A stretch of DNA of 64,000 nucleotides from assembly GCF_011392115.1 (NCBI RefSeq), contig NZ_JAAJBT010000004.1, forward strand, positions 186,001 to 250,000, given 5' to 3'. Source of the stretch: Flavobacterium difficile (GTDB taxonomy: Bacteria; Bacteroidota; Bacteroidia; Flavobacteriales; Flavobacteriaceae). Shown here piece by piece: positions 44,163 to 53,128 of the stretch (its first letter is position 1; every line of letters begins with the position of its first letter). A model generated the notes under the pieces. It had not been told where the DNA came from. It ran no database searches and saw nothing but the letters and a program-made list of their open reading frames with translations. The translations under genes were made by a program, and so were the position numbers.

Positions 44163-46628
44163 ATGTTATTCAAAAAAACTACTTTCTTACTACTATTTTT
44201 AGTAGCTACTACATCAGCTTTTTCACAAGCTTCATTAAAAAAAGTGATTCTAACTGGTAAAATTATTGATAAAGAAACTACAGTTCCTGTAGAATTTTCT
44301 ATTATAACTATCACTAAATCTGATACCAAGCAAATTGTTAACGGTGGAACTGCCGATGCCGATGGTAATTTTTCCATTGAGCTTAAAACATCTGGAAATT
44401 ATGACATAAAATTTGAATTTCCAGGATACAAAACTCAAGAAAAACTAAATCAAACCATTGCAGAAGATACTAATTTGGGTAATATCCTACTTGAAACAGA
44501 GTCTAATCAAATCGAAACTGTTGTGATTCGTGGTGAAAAAACTACAGTAGATATTAAACTAGATAAAAAAGTTTATAATGTTGGTCAAGATTTAATGGTA
44601 AAAGGCGGTACAGTTAGTGATGTTTTAGATAATATTCCGAGTGTCGCTGTAGATGTAGAAGGAAACGTTAGTCTTCGAGGAAATGAAAGTGTTAGAATTT
44701 TAATTGACGGAAAACCATCAACTGCCATTAATGTTGCAGATGCCTTAAGAATGTTACCTGCCGATGCAATCGATAAAGTGGAAGTTATTACCAATCCGTC
44801 TGCAAGATATGATGCTGAAGGTGGTGGTGGAATTATAAACATCATTCTAAAAAAAGGAAAAAACAAAGGTTTAAACGGAACAATAATTGCAACTGCTGGA
44901 GATCCAAGAAATAACGGAATTTCCGCAAATATCAATTCTAAAACTGAAAATTATAATTTATTCACAACCATTTCTTATAACGACCGAAATAATCCAGGAA
45001 TCACTAAAATTGATCAGGAAAATTTGTTAGCAAACACATATATTGAAGAAAGAAGAAATGTAGATCGTTACAGAAAAGGAACAAATGCAAACTTTGGAAT
45101 GGAAATTTACCTAAACAAAGATAAATCGGCTACTTGGACCAATAGTATCAATTACAGAAACAATGGTGGAAATACAGATGAAGATGTAGTGTTTAGAAAT
45201 TTTACATTAAACCGTAATTTTATAAATACTCGTTTCCGTGATAACATAACAGATAACAATAGTGAAGCCATAGAATTTACTTCAAATTTTATTAAAAAAT
45301 TTAAAAAAGACGGTCACAAACTAACTTTTGATGCTTCGATTTCATTAAATAAAGATGATGAATTTTCTAATATCTTTGGAAGTATTTTAGAAACTGGAAT
45401 GTTTGTATCTGATGAGAAAACTACTAAAATAGACAGACAAAATAGAAATTTATTCCAATTAGATTATGTTTTACCATTTGGAAAAAATATGCAATTTGAA
45501 GCTGGCTACAGAGGAAGTTATACTAATTCTACCAGTGATTATGAAGTTTTAGAAAAAATAACCCAAAATGATCCTTACACCAATATTCCTGGGTTTACTA
45601 ACAACTTTGAATATATTGAAAATGTTAGTGCTGTTTACACGCAATTAGGAACAAAATTTTTTGAAAAACTATCTGTATTAGCAGGTTTACGTTTAGAAAA
45701 TACGAATCTGGAAATAAATCAATTATTAACCAATGATTTTAATACTAGAAACTACAACAACTTGTTCCCTAGTATGTTTATAACATATGAATTTAACGAC
45801 GATACAAGTTTTTCATTAAACTACAGCAAAAGAATCACAAGACCTAGAGATCGTTTTATAAATCCATTTTCATCGTATACAAGTAACATAAATTTATTTG
45901 AAGGAAATCCAACTTTAAATCCTGCTTTTACAGATGCTTTTGACATTGGTTACTTAAAAAAATGGGATAAATTAACATTAAGCACATCAGCGTATCTTAA
46001 CTTGACTTCAGACTCTTTCCAAATTGTAAGAAAAGAACGTGGTGATTTAATAAACGGTATTCCTGTAATTATAAATACACCGTTTAACTTAGGTGAAGAT
46101 AATCGTTATGGAGTTGAAGTTACTGCAAACTATACACTAAAAAAATGGTGGCGATTAAACTCAAATGTTAATTACTTCTACAATGAAACTAAAGGAGATT
46201 ATCAGTTTACAGATTCTAACAACAACCTAGTAAATCAAAACTTCGATTTCAAATCTAGTACTTGGTCTGCAAGGTTAACTTCAAAAATTACTTTACCTTA
46301 TAAAATTGATTGGCAAACCAATGCGAATTACAATGCAGGTCAAAGAACAGCACAAGGAAAAACTAAAGGAATTGCTGCTATGAATTTAGCTTTTAGCAAA
46401 GATGTTCTAAAAGATAAAGGAACAGTTGCAGTAAACGTAAATGATGTTTTTAACTCAAGAAAAAGAATTCAAGATTTACAATTACCAACAGTAAATTCAT
46501 ATAGCGAGATGCAATGGCGTGTTAGAGCCATTACAGTTTCATTCACTTACCGATTTAACAAATTAAAAACAGATAGAGATCAGAAACCAAAAATGCAAGA
46601 CCAGCAAGAAGGTGGCGGAGAATTCTAA
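44163..46628 (+). CDS. TonB-dependent outer-membrane receptor
   Basis: 821 residues. Signal peptide ends SAFSQ (about residue 21). Residues about 25-110 are a carboxypeptidase-regulatory-like domain (GKIIDKETTVPVEFSII). The plug domain follows with GGTVSDVLDNIPSVAVDVEGNVSLRG and VEVITNPSARYDAEGGGGIINI. The remainder is a 22-strand-type barrel of the OMP_b-brl_3 group, ending in a Gln/Gly-rich tail rather than an aromatic residue. It takes up an unidentified ligand using TonB energy. Monocistronic, with its own terminator. Confidence 0.92.
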   Translation: MLFKKTTFLLLFLVATTSAFSQASLKKVILTGKIIDKETTVPVEFSIITITKSDTKQIVNGGTADADGNFSIELKTSGNYDIKFEFPGYKTQEKLNQTIAEDTNLGNILLETESNQIETVVIRGEKTTVDIKLDKKVYNVGQDLMVKGGTVSDVLDNIPSVAVDVEGNVSLRGNESVRILIDGKPSTAINVADALRMLPADAIDKVEVITNPSARYDAEGGGGIINIILKKGKNKGLNGTIIATAGDPRNNGISANINSKTENYNLFTTISYNDRNNPGITKIDQENLLANTYIEERRNVDRYRKGTNANFGMEIYLNKDKSATWTNSINYRNNGGNTDEDVVFRNFTLNRNFINTRFRDNITDNNSEAIEFTSNFIKKFKKDGHKLTFDASISLNKDDEFSNIFGSILETGMFVSDEKTTKIDRQNRNLFQLDYVLPFGKNMQFEAGYRGSYTNSTSDYEVLEKITQNDPYTNIPGFTNNFEYIENVSAVYTQLGTKFFEKLSVLAGLRLENTNLEINQLLTNDFNTRNYNNLFPSMFITYEFNDDTSFSLNYSKRITRPRDRFINPFSSYTSNINLFEGNPTLNPAFTDAFDIGYLKKWDKLTLSTSAYLNLTSDSFQIVRKERGDLINGIPVIINTPFNLGEDNRYGVEVTANYTLKKWWRLNSNVNYFYNETKGDYQFTDSNNNLVNQNFDFKSSTWSARLTSKITLPYKIDWQTNANYNAGQRTAQGKTKGIAAMNLAFSKDVLKDKGTVAVNVNDVFNSRKRIQDLQLPTVNSYSEMQWRVRAITVSFTYRFNKLKTDRDQKPKMQDQQEGGGEF

Positions 46629-46635
46629 ACAAATA

Positions 46636-46669
46636 AAAAAATCCCGATTCAAATGAATCGGGATTTTTT
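46636..46669. terminator. Rho-independent terminator
   Basis: AAAAAATCCCGATTC (46636-46650) pairs perfectly with GAATCGGGATTTTTT (46655-46669), between convergent genes. Confidence 0.92.
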
Positions 46670-46684
46670 ATTAACCTAAGAAAA

Positions 46685-46855
46685 TTACTTTTCTTGTTCG
46701 GCTAATTTTTTTGCTTTCTTTTCTTTGTATAATTCTATTAAAGATCCGCCAATCCAATATTGAACAAAACCTACAAGAAAAAACATCAACCAAAAACCTA
46801 TAGTTAAAATGGTTAAGAAAAGTAAAAAGCCTAAATACTGTTGAAATTCAAACAT
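46685..46855 (-). CDS. Small membrane protein, 56 residues
   Basis: ATG at 46855 to TAA at 46685. The protein reads MFEFQQYLGF, then a 25-residue hydrophobic span (LLFLTILTIGFWLMFFLVGF), and a basic tail ending KKAKKLAEQEK. One or two membrane segments with the tail in the cytoplasm are likely. The clean hydrophobic/basic layout and the convergent terminator at 46636-46669 support a real gene. No family is recognised. Confidence 0.65.
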   Translation of the reverse strand: MFEFQQYLGFLLFLTILTIGFWLMFFLVGFVQYWIGGSLIELYKEKKAKKLAEQEK

Positions 46856-47031
46856 GTTTTCCGGAATTTTATTTGTGAATTCTGTTCAAAGATAATTCAT
46901 AAATTTATTTTTCACAAATAATATTTATTTTTAGTGTAATAAATATCTAACTTCGAAAATAATAAATATTTTTGCAAAATAAATCGCATCTTGTTTGCGT
47001 TAATCAATTCATCAACTCTAAATTGTTCAAC

Positions 47032-48387
47032 ATGAAAAAGTATATTTTATTAAGTCTTATCTTCCTATTTAGTACCTCTGAAATTTTTTCACAGGAACAC
47101 CTTTTAGGAATTACAACTTCAAGCAGAGGCGGTTTATTAAATGGGTTTAACAATCCTGCTGAGCTATCAAATATGAACATGAAATTTGACGTGAATTTGT
47201 TTAATACAAGTGTGAATTTCTCAAATAATAAACTTTCTTTTAATGATTTGCTTGATGGTACAAATTTAGAAGATAAATTTTTTAGTGGAACCGAAGCAGC
47301 CAATGTTAGAGTTGATGCATTAGTAATCGGGCCAGGAATCGCATTCAAAAATGGAAACTGGACATACGCCATTAGCACTTTAGCTAATATAAAAGCTAAT
47401 ATAATAAATGTTGATACAAAATTAGGAGATGCCATTCAAAATGGAGCTTTAAGCAATTTAATTTCTCAAACCACACTGTCATCGCTAGAAAATCAAAGAT
47501 TAAATGCAGCAACTTGGGGAGAAATCGATTTTTCATTATCAAGAAAATTAATAGATATCGCACGTCATCAAGTTAACGCTGGTGCAACTGTTAAATTATT
47601 ATTTCCAAGTGCATATGCCAATTTTTCTGCTTCTAATTTACAAGGAACTATTCAAAATAATTTAGGCGATATTCAGTTAGCAAATGCTTCTGCACAAGTA
47701 AATTTAGCATATTCTGGTTTTTTAGGTAACGATTTTAATGACACTTCAAATTATGCAAACTTTTTTAAACAAGGCATAAATGGTGTAGCTTTCGATATTG
47801 GAGGAACTTACCGATTTAAAGAAGCCAATTCAAACAAATACATAATCTCTGCCGGATTAGCGGTTAAAAATATTGGTGGAATGTCATACAAAGACGATAC
47901 GAATACTTCAATTGACTACAATTTAAGTGTTGGCAACTCTCCTACTTTAGATTTAAATCAATTTGAATCAGCAAATAGTTTAACTGAAATTGAAACTATT
48001 TTAGCACAACCACAAAATGCACAGTTCTTCCAAAAAACAAAAACTAATGAAGCTTTTAAAGTAAAATTACCAACTACAATTAACGCTTATGCTGACTTTA
48101 AAGTAACTTCTAAATTTTATGCTACAGCGTCAATAAATCAGAAAGTTACAGATGATTCTGAAAGTGATGTTACTACAACTCAAAATACCTATTCAATTAT
48201 TCCACGATTAATTTTTGGTCAGTTCGAAATGTTTGCACCTCAAACTTCAAATGAAATTTCAGGATTTACTAGTGGTTTCGGAATGAAAATTTATGGCTTT
48301 TACTTAGGTTCAAGTTCAATAGTTACCGCAGCATTAAACAATTCTAAACAAGCTGACATATATTTAGGATTTAGGTTTGGAATTTAA
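47032..48387 (+). CDS. DUF5723-type outer-membrane protein
   Basis: 451 residues from ATG at 47032 (MKKYILLSLIFLFS). The frame upstream opens only through a TTG and would put 20 polar residues before the signal peptide. After cleavage near IFSQ comes HLLGITTSSRGGLLNGFNNPAEL, resembling the DUF5723 family of Bacteroidetes. FKVKLPTTINAYADFKVTSKF and the final DIYLGFRFGI suggest a barrel of about 14 strands, as in FadL-like channels. Function unknown. Confidence 0.75.
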   Translation: MKKYILLSLIFLFSTSEIFSQEHLLGITTSSRGGLLNGFNNPAELSNMNMKFDVNLFNTSVNFSNNKLSFNDLLDGTNLEDKFFSGTEAANVRVDALVIGPGIAFKNGNWTYAISTLANIKANIINVDTKLGDAIQNGALSNLISQTTLSSLENQRLNAATWGEIDFSLSRKLIDIARHQVNAGATVKLLFPSAYANFSASNLQGTIQNNLGDIQLANASAQVNLAYSGFLGNDFNDTSNYANFFKQGINGVAFDIGGTYRFKEANSNKYIISAGLAVKNIGGMSYKDDTNTSIDYNLSVGNSPTLDLNQFESANSLTEIETILAQPQNAQFFQKTKTNEAFKVKLPTTINAYADFKVTSKFYATASINQKVTDDSESDVTTTQNTYSIIPRLIFGQFEMFAPQTSNEISGFTSGFGMKIYGFYLGSSSIVTAALNNSKQADIYLGFRFGI

Positions 48388-48429
48388 TTTTAAAAAACTA
48401 AATTTGACTTTAACATTTTTTTAAAATAT

Positions 48430-49197
48430 ATGTCAAATTTTCAAACAAAATTTAATCAAAACCACACACCAGATATTGGTACACTATTAGACGAAAGTTT
48501 TAATACATTTAAGAAAACAGTATGGATTTCAGGAGTAGGAACCATTTTAATGGTTCTTTTCATCTTACCAATTTCGTTTTTTATACTAGCTAGTGTTTTT
48601 GAAATCGACTCCTTACAAGAATTTGCAAAAATGAGTCCTACATTAGCGGAAGACTTTAATTATATTCTAACCAATGCAGCTGTTTCAATTCCTCTGAGTG
48701 CCTTAGTAGCGCCTTTAACAGCTGGTATCTACAAAATAAACCATTTAGCCAAACAAAATAAAGAATTTAGTTTTTCTAATTTATTTGATTATTATAATGG
48801 TAAATATTTTTTCAACATTGCAAGTTGTACATTTCTTATAGGGTTATATAGTAATGTCTTAGGATTAGGTTTAATTTATTTAAAGTTAACATTTGTTGCT
48901 ACCAACATACAATTACTTGTTTCTTTTTTATTTATGCTTGCTATTCCATTAATTATTTTTGAAAATCAGAATGCATTAACAGCAATGTCTAACAGTTCTA
49001 AAATAACAATCAAACATCCATTTACTATAATTGTATGCATCATTTTGGCTGTAATAATTTCTTTACTAGGATTATTTGCTTTGTGCTTAGGTATATTTTT
49101 TACTGTTGGATATATTTATACCATGAATTACTCCATTTACAATGCAATTATTCCTGTTGAAAATAGTAGTTCATTCGACGAAATTGGTAAAGAATAA
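48430..49197 (+). CDS. Multi-pass membrane protein, unknown function
   Basis: 255 residues. The start reads DIGTLLDESFNTFKKTVWISG, a pattern seen before the first helix of glycerophosphodiesterase membrane-domain or DUF975-like proteins. About six hydrophobic segments follow, including TILMVLFILPISFFILASVF and TIIVCIILAVIISLLGLFAL. No catalytic residues are evident. It lies 42 bases after the DUF5723 gene and 80 before the metallopeptidase gene, possibly one transcript. Confidence 0.7.
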   Translation: MSNFQTKFNQNHTPDIGTLLDESFNTFKKTVWISGVGTILMVLFILPISFFILASVFEIDSLQEFAKMSPTLAEDFNYILTNAAVSIPLSALVAPLTAGIYKINHLAKQNKEFSFSNLFDYYNGKYFFNIASCTFLIGLYSNVLGLGLIYLKLTFVATNIQLLVSFLFMLAIPLIIFENQNALTAMSNSSKITIKHPFTIIVCIILAVIISLLGLFALCLGIFFTVGYIYTMNYSIYNAIIPVENSSSFDEIGKE

Positions 49198-49277
49198 AAA
49201 TATTTCACCTATTCTTGAGTCTAAAAGCACGAAAACTTGTGCGAAAGACAATTAATTAACAATTTAAAATTTAAGGT

Positions 49278-50141
49278 ATGAAATGGAGAGATTATAGAAA
49301 AAGTGACAACGTTGATGACAGACGTGGCATGAGCGGAACTGGGAAAGCAGTTGTTGGCGGAGGTGGATTAATCGGAATTATAGCTTTCTTATTGATGACT
49401 TTTGGTGGCGAAGATGCTCAAAAAATTGGTAGTGCCATTCAACAAATGCAACCTGTACAACAAGAAACTCAAGTTCAAGGCGCTAAAGACCTTACTCCTG
49501 AACAACAAGAAATTGGAGATTTTGCCAACGCAGTTTTTGCAATGACAGAAGATACTTGGACAAAAATATTTCAAGAAGAAAATTTAGGTGAGTATCCAAA
49601 ACCACAAATGGTATTATTTACTGGTGGTGTAGAAACCGCTTGTGGAAGCGCTACTTCTGCATCTGGCCCCTTTTATTGTCCAGCAGATAATAAAGTGTAT
49701 ATGGATTTAGACTTCTTTGAAGAATTAAAAACCCGTTTTGGAGCAAAAGGTGGTGATTTTGCCATTGCTTATGTAATCGCACATGAAGTAGGCCATCACG
49801 TTCAAACCGTTTTAGGAACTTCAGCTCAAGTTAGAAAAAAGCAACAAAGTTTAAGCGAAGAAGACGCTAATAAGTTATCCGTTTGTCAAGAATTACAAGC
49901 TGACTTTTATGCAGGATTATGGGCTAAATACAACCAAGAAAGAATTGAAGTAGGCGATTTAGAAGAAGCAATTGATGCTGCCCATGCTGTTGGTGATGAT
50001 GCCATTCAATCTAAAATGCAAGGACATGTACAACCTGAAAAATTTACACATGGGACTTCAGCACAACGAAAAAAGTGGTTTACAAAAGGCTATCAAACAG
50101 GAGATTTCAGACAGCATAATACTTTTGCAGAAGAATTATAA
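49278..50141 (+). CDS. YpfJ-type neutral zinc metallopeptidase
   Basis: 287 residues. MKWRDYRKSDNVDDRRG opens the family, followed by one membrane helix (residues about 25-45, GGGLIGIIAFLLMTF). The zinc site is VIAHEVGHHVQTVLG with His171. VCQELQADFYAGLWA supplies the third ligand, and SAQRKKWFTKGYQTGD near the end is also conserved. The catalytic domain is probably periplasmic and anchored at the N-terminus. Substrate unknown. Confidence 0.92.
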   Translation: MKWRDYRKSDNVDDRRGMSGTGKAVVGGGGLIGIIAFLLMTFGGEDAQKIGSAIQQMQPVQQETQVQGAKDLTPEQQEIGDFANAVFAMTEDTWTKIFQEENLGEYPKPQMVLFTGGVETACGSATSASGPFYCPADNKVYMDLDFFEELKTRFGAKGGDFAIAYVIAHEVGHHVQTVLGTSAQVRKKQQSLSEEDANKLSVCQELQADFYAGLWAKYNQERIEVGDLEEAIDAAHAVGDDAIQSKMQGHVQPEKFTHGTSAQRKKWFTKGYQTGDFRQHNTFAEEL

Positions 50142-50160
50142 AAAATAAAACAAAACTAAA

Positions 50161-50206
50161 AGCACTTATATTTATCCATGTGGATAAAAATAAGTGCTTT
50201 TTTTTT
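50161..50206 (+). terminator. Rho-independent terminator after the metallopeptidase gene
   Basis: AGCACTTAT..TTTATCC (50161-50177) pairs with GGATAAA..ATAAGTGCT (50182-50198), followed by eight Ts. Confidence 0.9.
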
Positions 50207-50232
50207 GCAAAAAGATGACTAATTAGTATAAA

Positions 50233-50266
50233 CAAAAAAGTCCCGATAAAACTATCGAGACTTTTT
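50233..50266 (-). terminator. Terminator hairpin of the tRNA cluster
   Basis: AAAAAAGTCCCGATA pairs with TATCGAGACTTTTT with one mismatch. On the minus strand it follows tRNA-Arg. Confidence 0.75.
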
Positions 50267-50267
50267 G

Positions 50268-50341
50268 TGATCGCGTCAGGATTCGAACCTGAGACCTACT
50301 CATTAGAAGTGAGTTGCTCTATCCAGCTGAGCTACGCAACC
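50268..50341 (-). tRNA. tRNA-Arg (anticodon TCT)
   Basis: Minus-strand cloverleaf of 74 bases: acceptor GGTTGCG/CGCGATC, anticodon stem ACTCA/TGAGT with loop CTTCTAA, T arm TCAGG TTCGAAT CCTGA. Reads AGA and AGG codons. Confidence 0.95.
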
Positions 50342-50375
50342 TTAAATTTTTATTCTGGATGACAAAGAATTTCTG

Positions 50376-50450
50376 TCGGGGTGGCAGGATTCGAACCTGC
50401 GGCCTCCTGCTCCCAAAGCAGGCGCGATAACCGGGCTACGCTACACCCCG
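50376..50450 (-). tRNA. tRNA-Pro (anticodon TGG)
   Basis: Minus strand, 75 bases: acceptor CGGGGTG/CACCCCG, anticodon stem CCTGC/GCAGG with loop TTTGGGA, T arm GCAGG TTCGAAT CCTGC. Confidence 0.95.
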
Positions 50451-50457
50451 AAAAAAG

Positions 50458-50541
50458 CGGAGAGACAGGGATTCGAACCCAGGCGACAGTTACCCGTCGA
50501 CAGATTAGCAATCTGCTCCATTACCACTCTGGCACCTCTCC
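50458..50541 (-). tRNA. tRNA-Ser (anticodon GCT)
   Basis: Minus strand, 84 bases including a long variable arm: acceptor GGAGAGG/TCTCTCC, anticodon loop TTGCTAA, T loop TTCGAAT. The discriminator is G. Reads AGC and AGT. Confidence 0.95.
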
Positions 50542-50796
50542 TATTCATTATGCAAAGAACTATCCTTTTTTGCGGTTGCAAATATATGACAACATTATTT
50601 TATTTCCAATAAAAATTTAGCATTATTTTTAAATAAAAAACAAACTTACTAAATATCAACCAAATACACTAATTAATAAATATAACAATAATTAAATTTT
50701 GGATATAATTTCAATAAACTTGCATTTAAAAAAGCAAGAATTCCTTTAAAATTTACTAAAAATTCGTTACTTTCGCCAAAAATAAAACAAATCACA

Positions 50797-51975
50797 ATGA
50801 GCAAAAAAGTAGTTATCGTATCAGCTGTTAGAACTCCTATTGGTAGTTTTATGGGCGCATTATCAAGTGTACCAGCCACTAAGTTAGGAGCAGCAGCTAT
50901 AAAAGGCGCTTTAAATAAAATAAATTTAAATCCTTCTTTAGTAGATGAAGTGTTAATGGGGAATGTTGTTCAGGCTGGAAACGGTCAGGCTCCAGCTCGT
51001 CAGGCTGCTTTATTTGCAGGTTTATCTAATGATGTAGTTTGTACTACAGTTAATAAAGTTTGTGCTTCTGGAATGAAAGCAGTTATGCAAGGCGCACAAG
51101 CTATCATGGCTGGTGACGCTGAAATTGTGGTTGCTGGTGGAATGGAAAATATGAGTTTAATTCCTCATTACGCACATTTAAGAAATGGTGTAAAATTCGG
51201 ACCAACTACTTTTGTAGACGGCATGCAAAAAGACGGACTTACAGATGCTTATGATGGCAATGCCATGGGAGTTTCTGCCGACTTATGTGCTACAGAACAT
51301 AATATTTCTCGTGAAGAACAAGATAATTTTGCTATTCAATCTTATTCACGTTCAGCTGCTGCTTGGGATGCTGGAAAATTTGATGCAGAAGTTGTTCCTG
51401 TAGAAGTTCCTCAAAGAAAAGGTGACCCAATCATCGTTTCTAAAGACGAGGAATACACTAATGTGAAATTAGACCGTATTCCTACTCTAGCTGCAGTTTT
51501 TACAAAAGAAGGTACTGTAACTGCCGCAAACGCTTCAACAATTAATGATGGTGCTGCTGCATTAGTATTAATGAGCGAAGAAAAAGCAAATGAATTAGGT
51601 TTAACGCCATTGGCATATATCAAATCTTACGCAGATGCTGCTCAAGAACCAAAATGGTTTACAACTGCTCCTGCAAAAGCTTTACCAAAAGCATTAGATA
51701 AAGCTGGTCTTTCAGTTGCTGATGTAGACTTCTTCGAATTTAACGAAGCCTTTTCAGTTGTTGGTTTGGCTAATGCGAAAATCTTAGGATTGGATAATAA
51801 TAAAGTTAACGTAAATGGTGGTGCAGTTTCTTTAGGACATCCTCTGGGTTGTTCAGGAGCTAGAATTATAGTAACTTTAATTAATGTTTTACAACAAAAC
51901 AATGCAAAATTAGGTGCTGCAGCGATCTGTAATGGTGGCGGTGGTGCTTCTGCAATTGTTATTGAAAGAGCATAA
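50797..51975 (+). CDS. Acetyl-CoA C-acyltransferase (thiolase)
   Basis: 392 residues. Nucleophilic Cys89 is in VNKVCASGMKAV. The C-terminal NEAFSVVGLA, NGGAVSLGHPLGCSGARI with the catalytic His, and the second Cys in AAICNGGGGASAIVIE complete the thiolase site. It condenses or cleaves acyl-CoA units in fatty-acid or ketone-body metabolism. The sequence upstream has a -7-like TACTTTCG at 50768-50775. It is followed by a heptamer repeat and an NlpC/P60 gene. Confidence 0.95.
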   Translation: MSKKVVIVSAVRTPIGSFMGALSSVPATKLGAAAIKGALNKINLNPSLVDEVLMGNVVQAGNGQAPARQAALFAGLSNDVVCTTVNKVCASGMKAVMQGAQAIMAGDAEIVVAGGMENMSLIPHYAHLRNGVKFGPTTFVDGMQKDGLTDAYDGNAMGVSADLCATEHNISREEQDNFAIQSYSRSAAAWDAGKFDAEVVPVEVPQRKGDPIIVSKDEEYTNVKLDRIPTLAAVFTKEGTVTAANASTINDGAAALVLMSEEKANELGLTPLAYIKSYADAAQEPKWFTTAPAKALPKALDKAGLSVADVDFFEFNEAFSVVGLANAKILGLDNNKVNVNGGAVSLGHPLGCSGARIIVTLINVLQQNNAKLGAAAICNGGGGASAIVIERA

Positions 51976-51993
51976 CTAATTAATAATTTTAAA

Positions 51994-52049
51994 ATTAACA
52001 ATTGATAATTGACTTTTAATTATCAATTGTTAATTATCAATTATAACTG
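51994..52049. repeat. Heptamer tandem repeat with a 17-bp perfect palindrome
   Basis: Eight 7-base blocks, among them ATTAACA, ATTGATA, ATTGACT, TTTAATT, ATCAATT, GTTAATT, ATCAATT. Bases 51994-52010 are the exact inverted complement of 52018-52034. The repeat stops one base before the next ATG. Confidence 0.8.
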
Positions 52050-52050
52050 A

Positions 52051-52812
52051 ATGTTTGGAATTTGTAATTTAGGAATTGTACCCATAAGAAGTGAAGCCAG
52101 CGATAAAAGCGAAATGGTTTCTCAATTGTTATTTGGAGATACTTTTAAAATCATAGAAACAACTCCTAAATGGACTAAAATAGTAACCACTTTCGATACT
52201 TATGAAGGTTGGATTGACAACAAACAATTTCAAAATATTACTGAAAATCAACACCAACTTTTAGAAAACTCTGAAAATATTTTAAATGGAGAATTGATTG
52301 ATTTTATTTCTTATGAAACCAATCAACTTATGCCTATTCCTTTAGGAAGTTCGTTAAACTTCTTAGATGTAAATGAAATTAACATTACAAATTTTCAGTT
52401 TGAAGGTAAAAAAGAATGTGGTATTAAACCAAAAGACAATCTTCTTAAGACAGCTTTTTTATATTTAAATGCTCCTTACTTGTGGGGTGGAAAAACACCG
52501 TTTGGGATTGATTGTTCTGGATTCACACAAATGGTTTATAAACTAAACGGTTATAAACTTTTAAGAGACGCTTCGCAACAAGCGATTCAAGGTGATGCGT
52601 TAAGTTTTATTGAAGAAAGTGAACCTGGCGATTTAGCGTTTTTCGATAATGACGAAGGAAATATCATTCATGTAGGAATTATGATGGATAACAATTATAT
52701 CATTCACGCTTCAGGAAAAGTTAGAATTGATAGAATTGATCATTTGGGAATATATAATGTTGATACCGGAAGACATACACACAAATTGAGAGTAATCAAA
52801 AAAGTGATATAA
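52051..52812 (+). CDS. NlpC/P60 (C40) peptidoglycan endopeptidase with SH3 domains
   Basis: 253 residues. Residues about 1-65 form an SH3b-like domain (PIRSEASDKSEMVSQLLFGDTF, TYEGWIDNKQF). The catalytic domain has FGIDCSGFTQMVYKL with Cys155, GDLAFFDNDEGNIIHVGIM with the catalytic His, and IIHASGKVRID. Such enzymes cut peptide cross-links in the cell wall. No signal peptide is visible at this start, as in several flavobacterial homologs, so localisation is unclear. Confidence 0.9.
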   Translation: MFGICNLGIVPIRSEASDKSEMVSQLLFGDTFKIIETTPKWTKIVTTFDTYEGWIDNKQFQNITENQHQLLENSENILNGELIDFISYETNQLMPIPLGSSLNFLDVNEINITNFQFEGKKECGIKPKDNLLKTAFLYLNAPYLWGGKTPFGIDCSGFTQMVYKLNGYKLLRDASQQAIQGDALSFIEESEPGDLAFFDNDEGNIIHVGIMMDNNYIIHASGKVRIDRIDHLGIYNVDTGRHTHKLRVIKKVI

Positions 52813-52821
52813 ATCAAAATT

Positions 52822-52856
52822 AAAAAGCCAGAATATCTAAGAAGTTCTGGCTTTTT
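52822..52856 (+). terminator. Rho-independent terminator after the NlpC/P60 gene
   Basis: AAAAAGCCAGAA (52822-52833) pairs with TTCTGGCTTTTT (52845-52856). The stem is the same as at 53129-53160. Confidence 0.9.
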
Positions 52857-52889
52857 TATGTTTTATTTTTTTTATTAATTCAAAGAAAT

Positions 52890-53039
52890 TTATTTCTCAT
52901 CAGAAATACTTGTTTTTTGAAAATCATTATTCAACATTTTTTCCAACTTCTTTTTCTCTTTTTTATTTACTCTAATAAAATATAGAATTAATAAAAACAC
53001 TAGCACAACAACCACAATCAGTAGTAGAAAACTCTCCAT
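52890..53039 (-). CDS. Single-span membrane protein, 49 residues
   Basis: ATG at 53039 to TAA at 52890. MESFLLLIVVVVLVFLLILYF forms one membrane helix and the remainder is a basic tail (RVNKKEKKKLEKMLNND). Strong hydrophobic-then-basic order and isolation between two terminators support a gene. No family is recognised. Confidence 0.6.
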   Translation of the reverse strand: MESFLLLIVVVVLVFLLILYFIRVNKKEKKKLEKMLNNDFQKTSISDEK

Positions 53040-53128
53040 GATGACTTTTTATAAAGTTAATCTATTTTAAGTTATTTCAAATTTAAATCGAAACAAATTG
53101 CATTCATTTCTCGGAATTATATAAAACT

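Noticed and set aside
46972..47031. Longer start for the DUF5723 protein
   Set aside because: It uses a TTG and places polar residues in front of a normal signal peptide at 47032.
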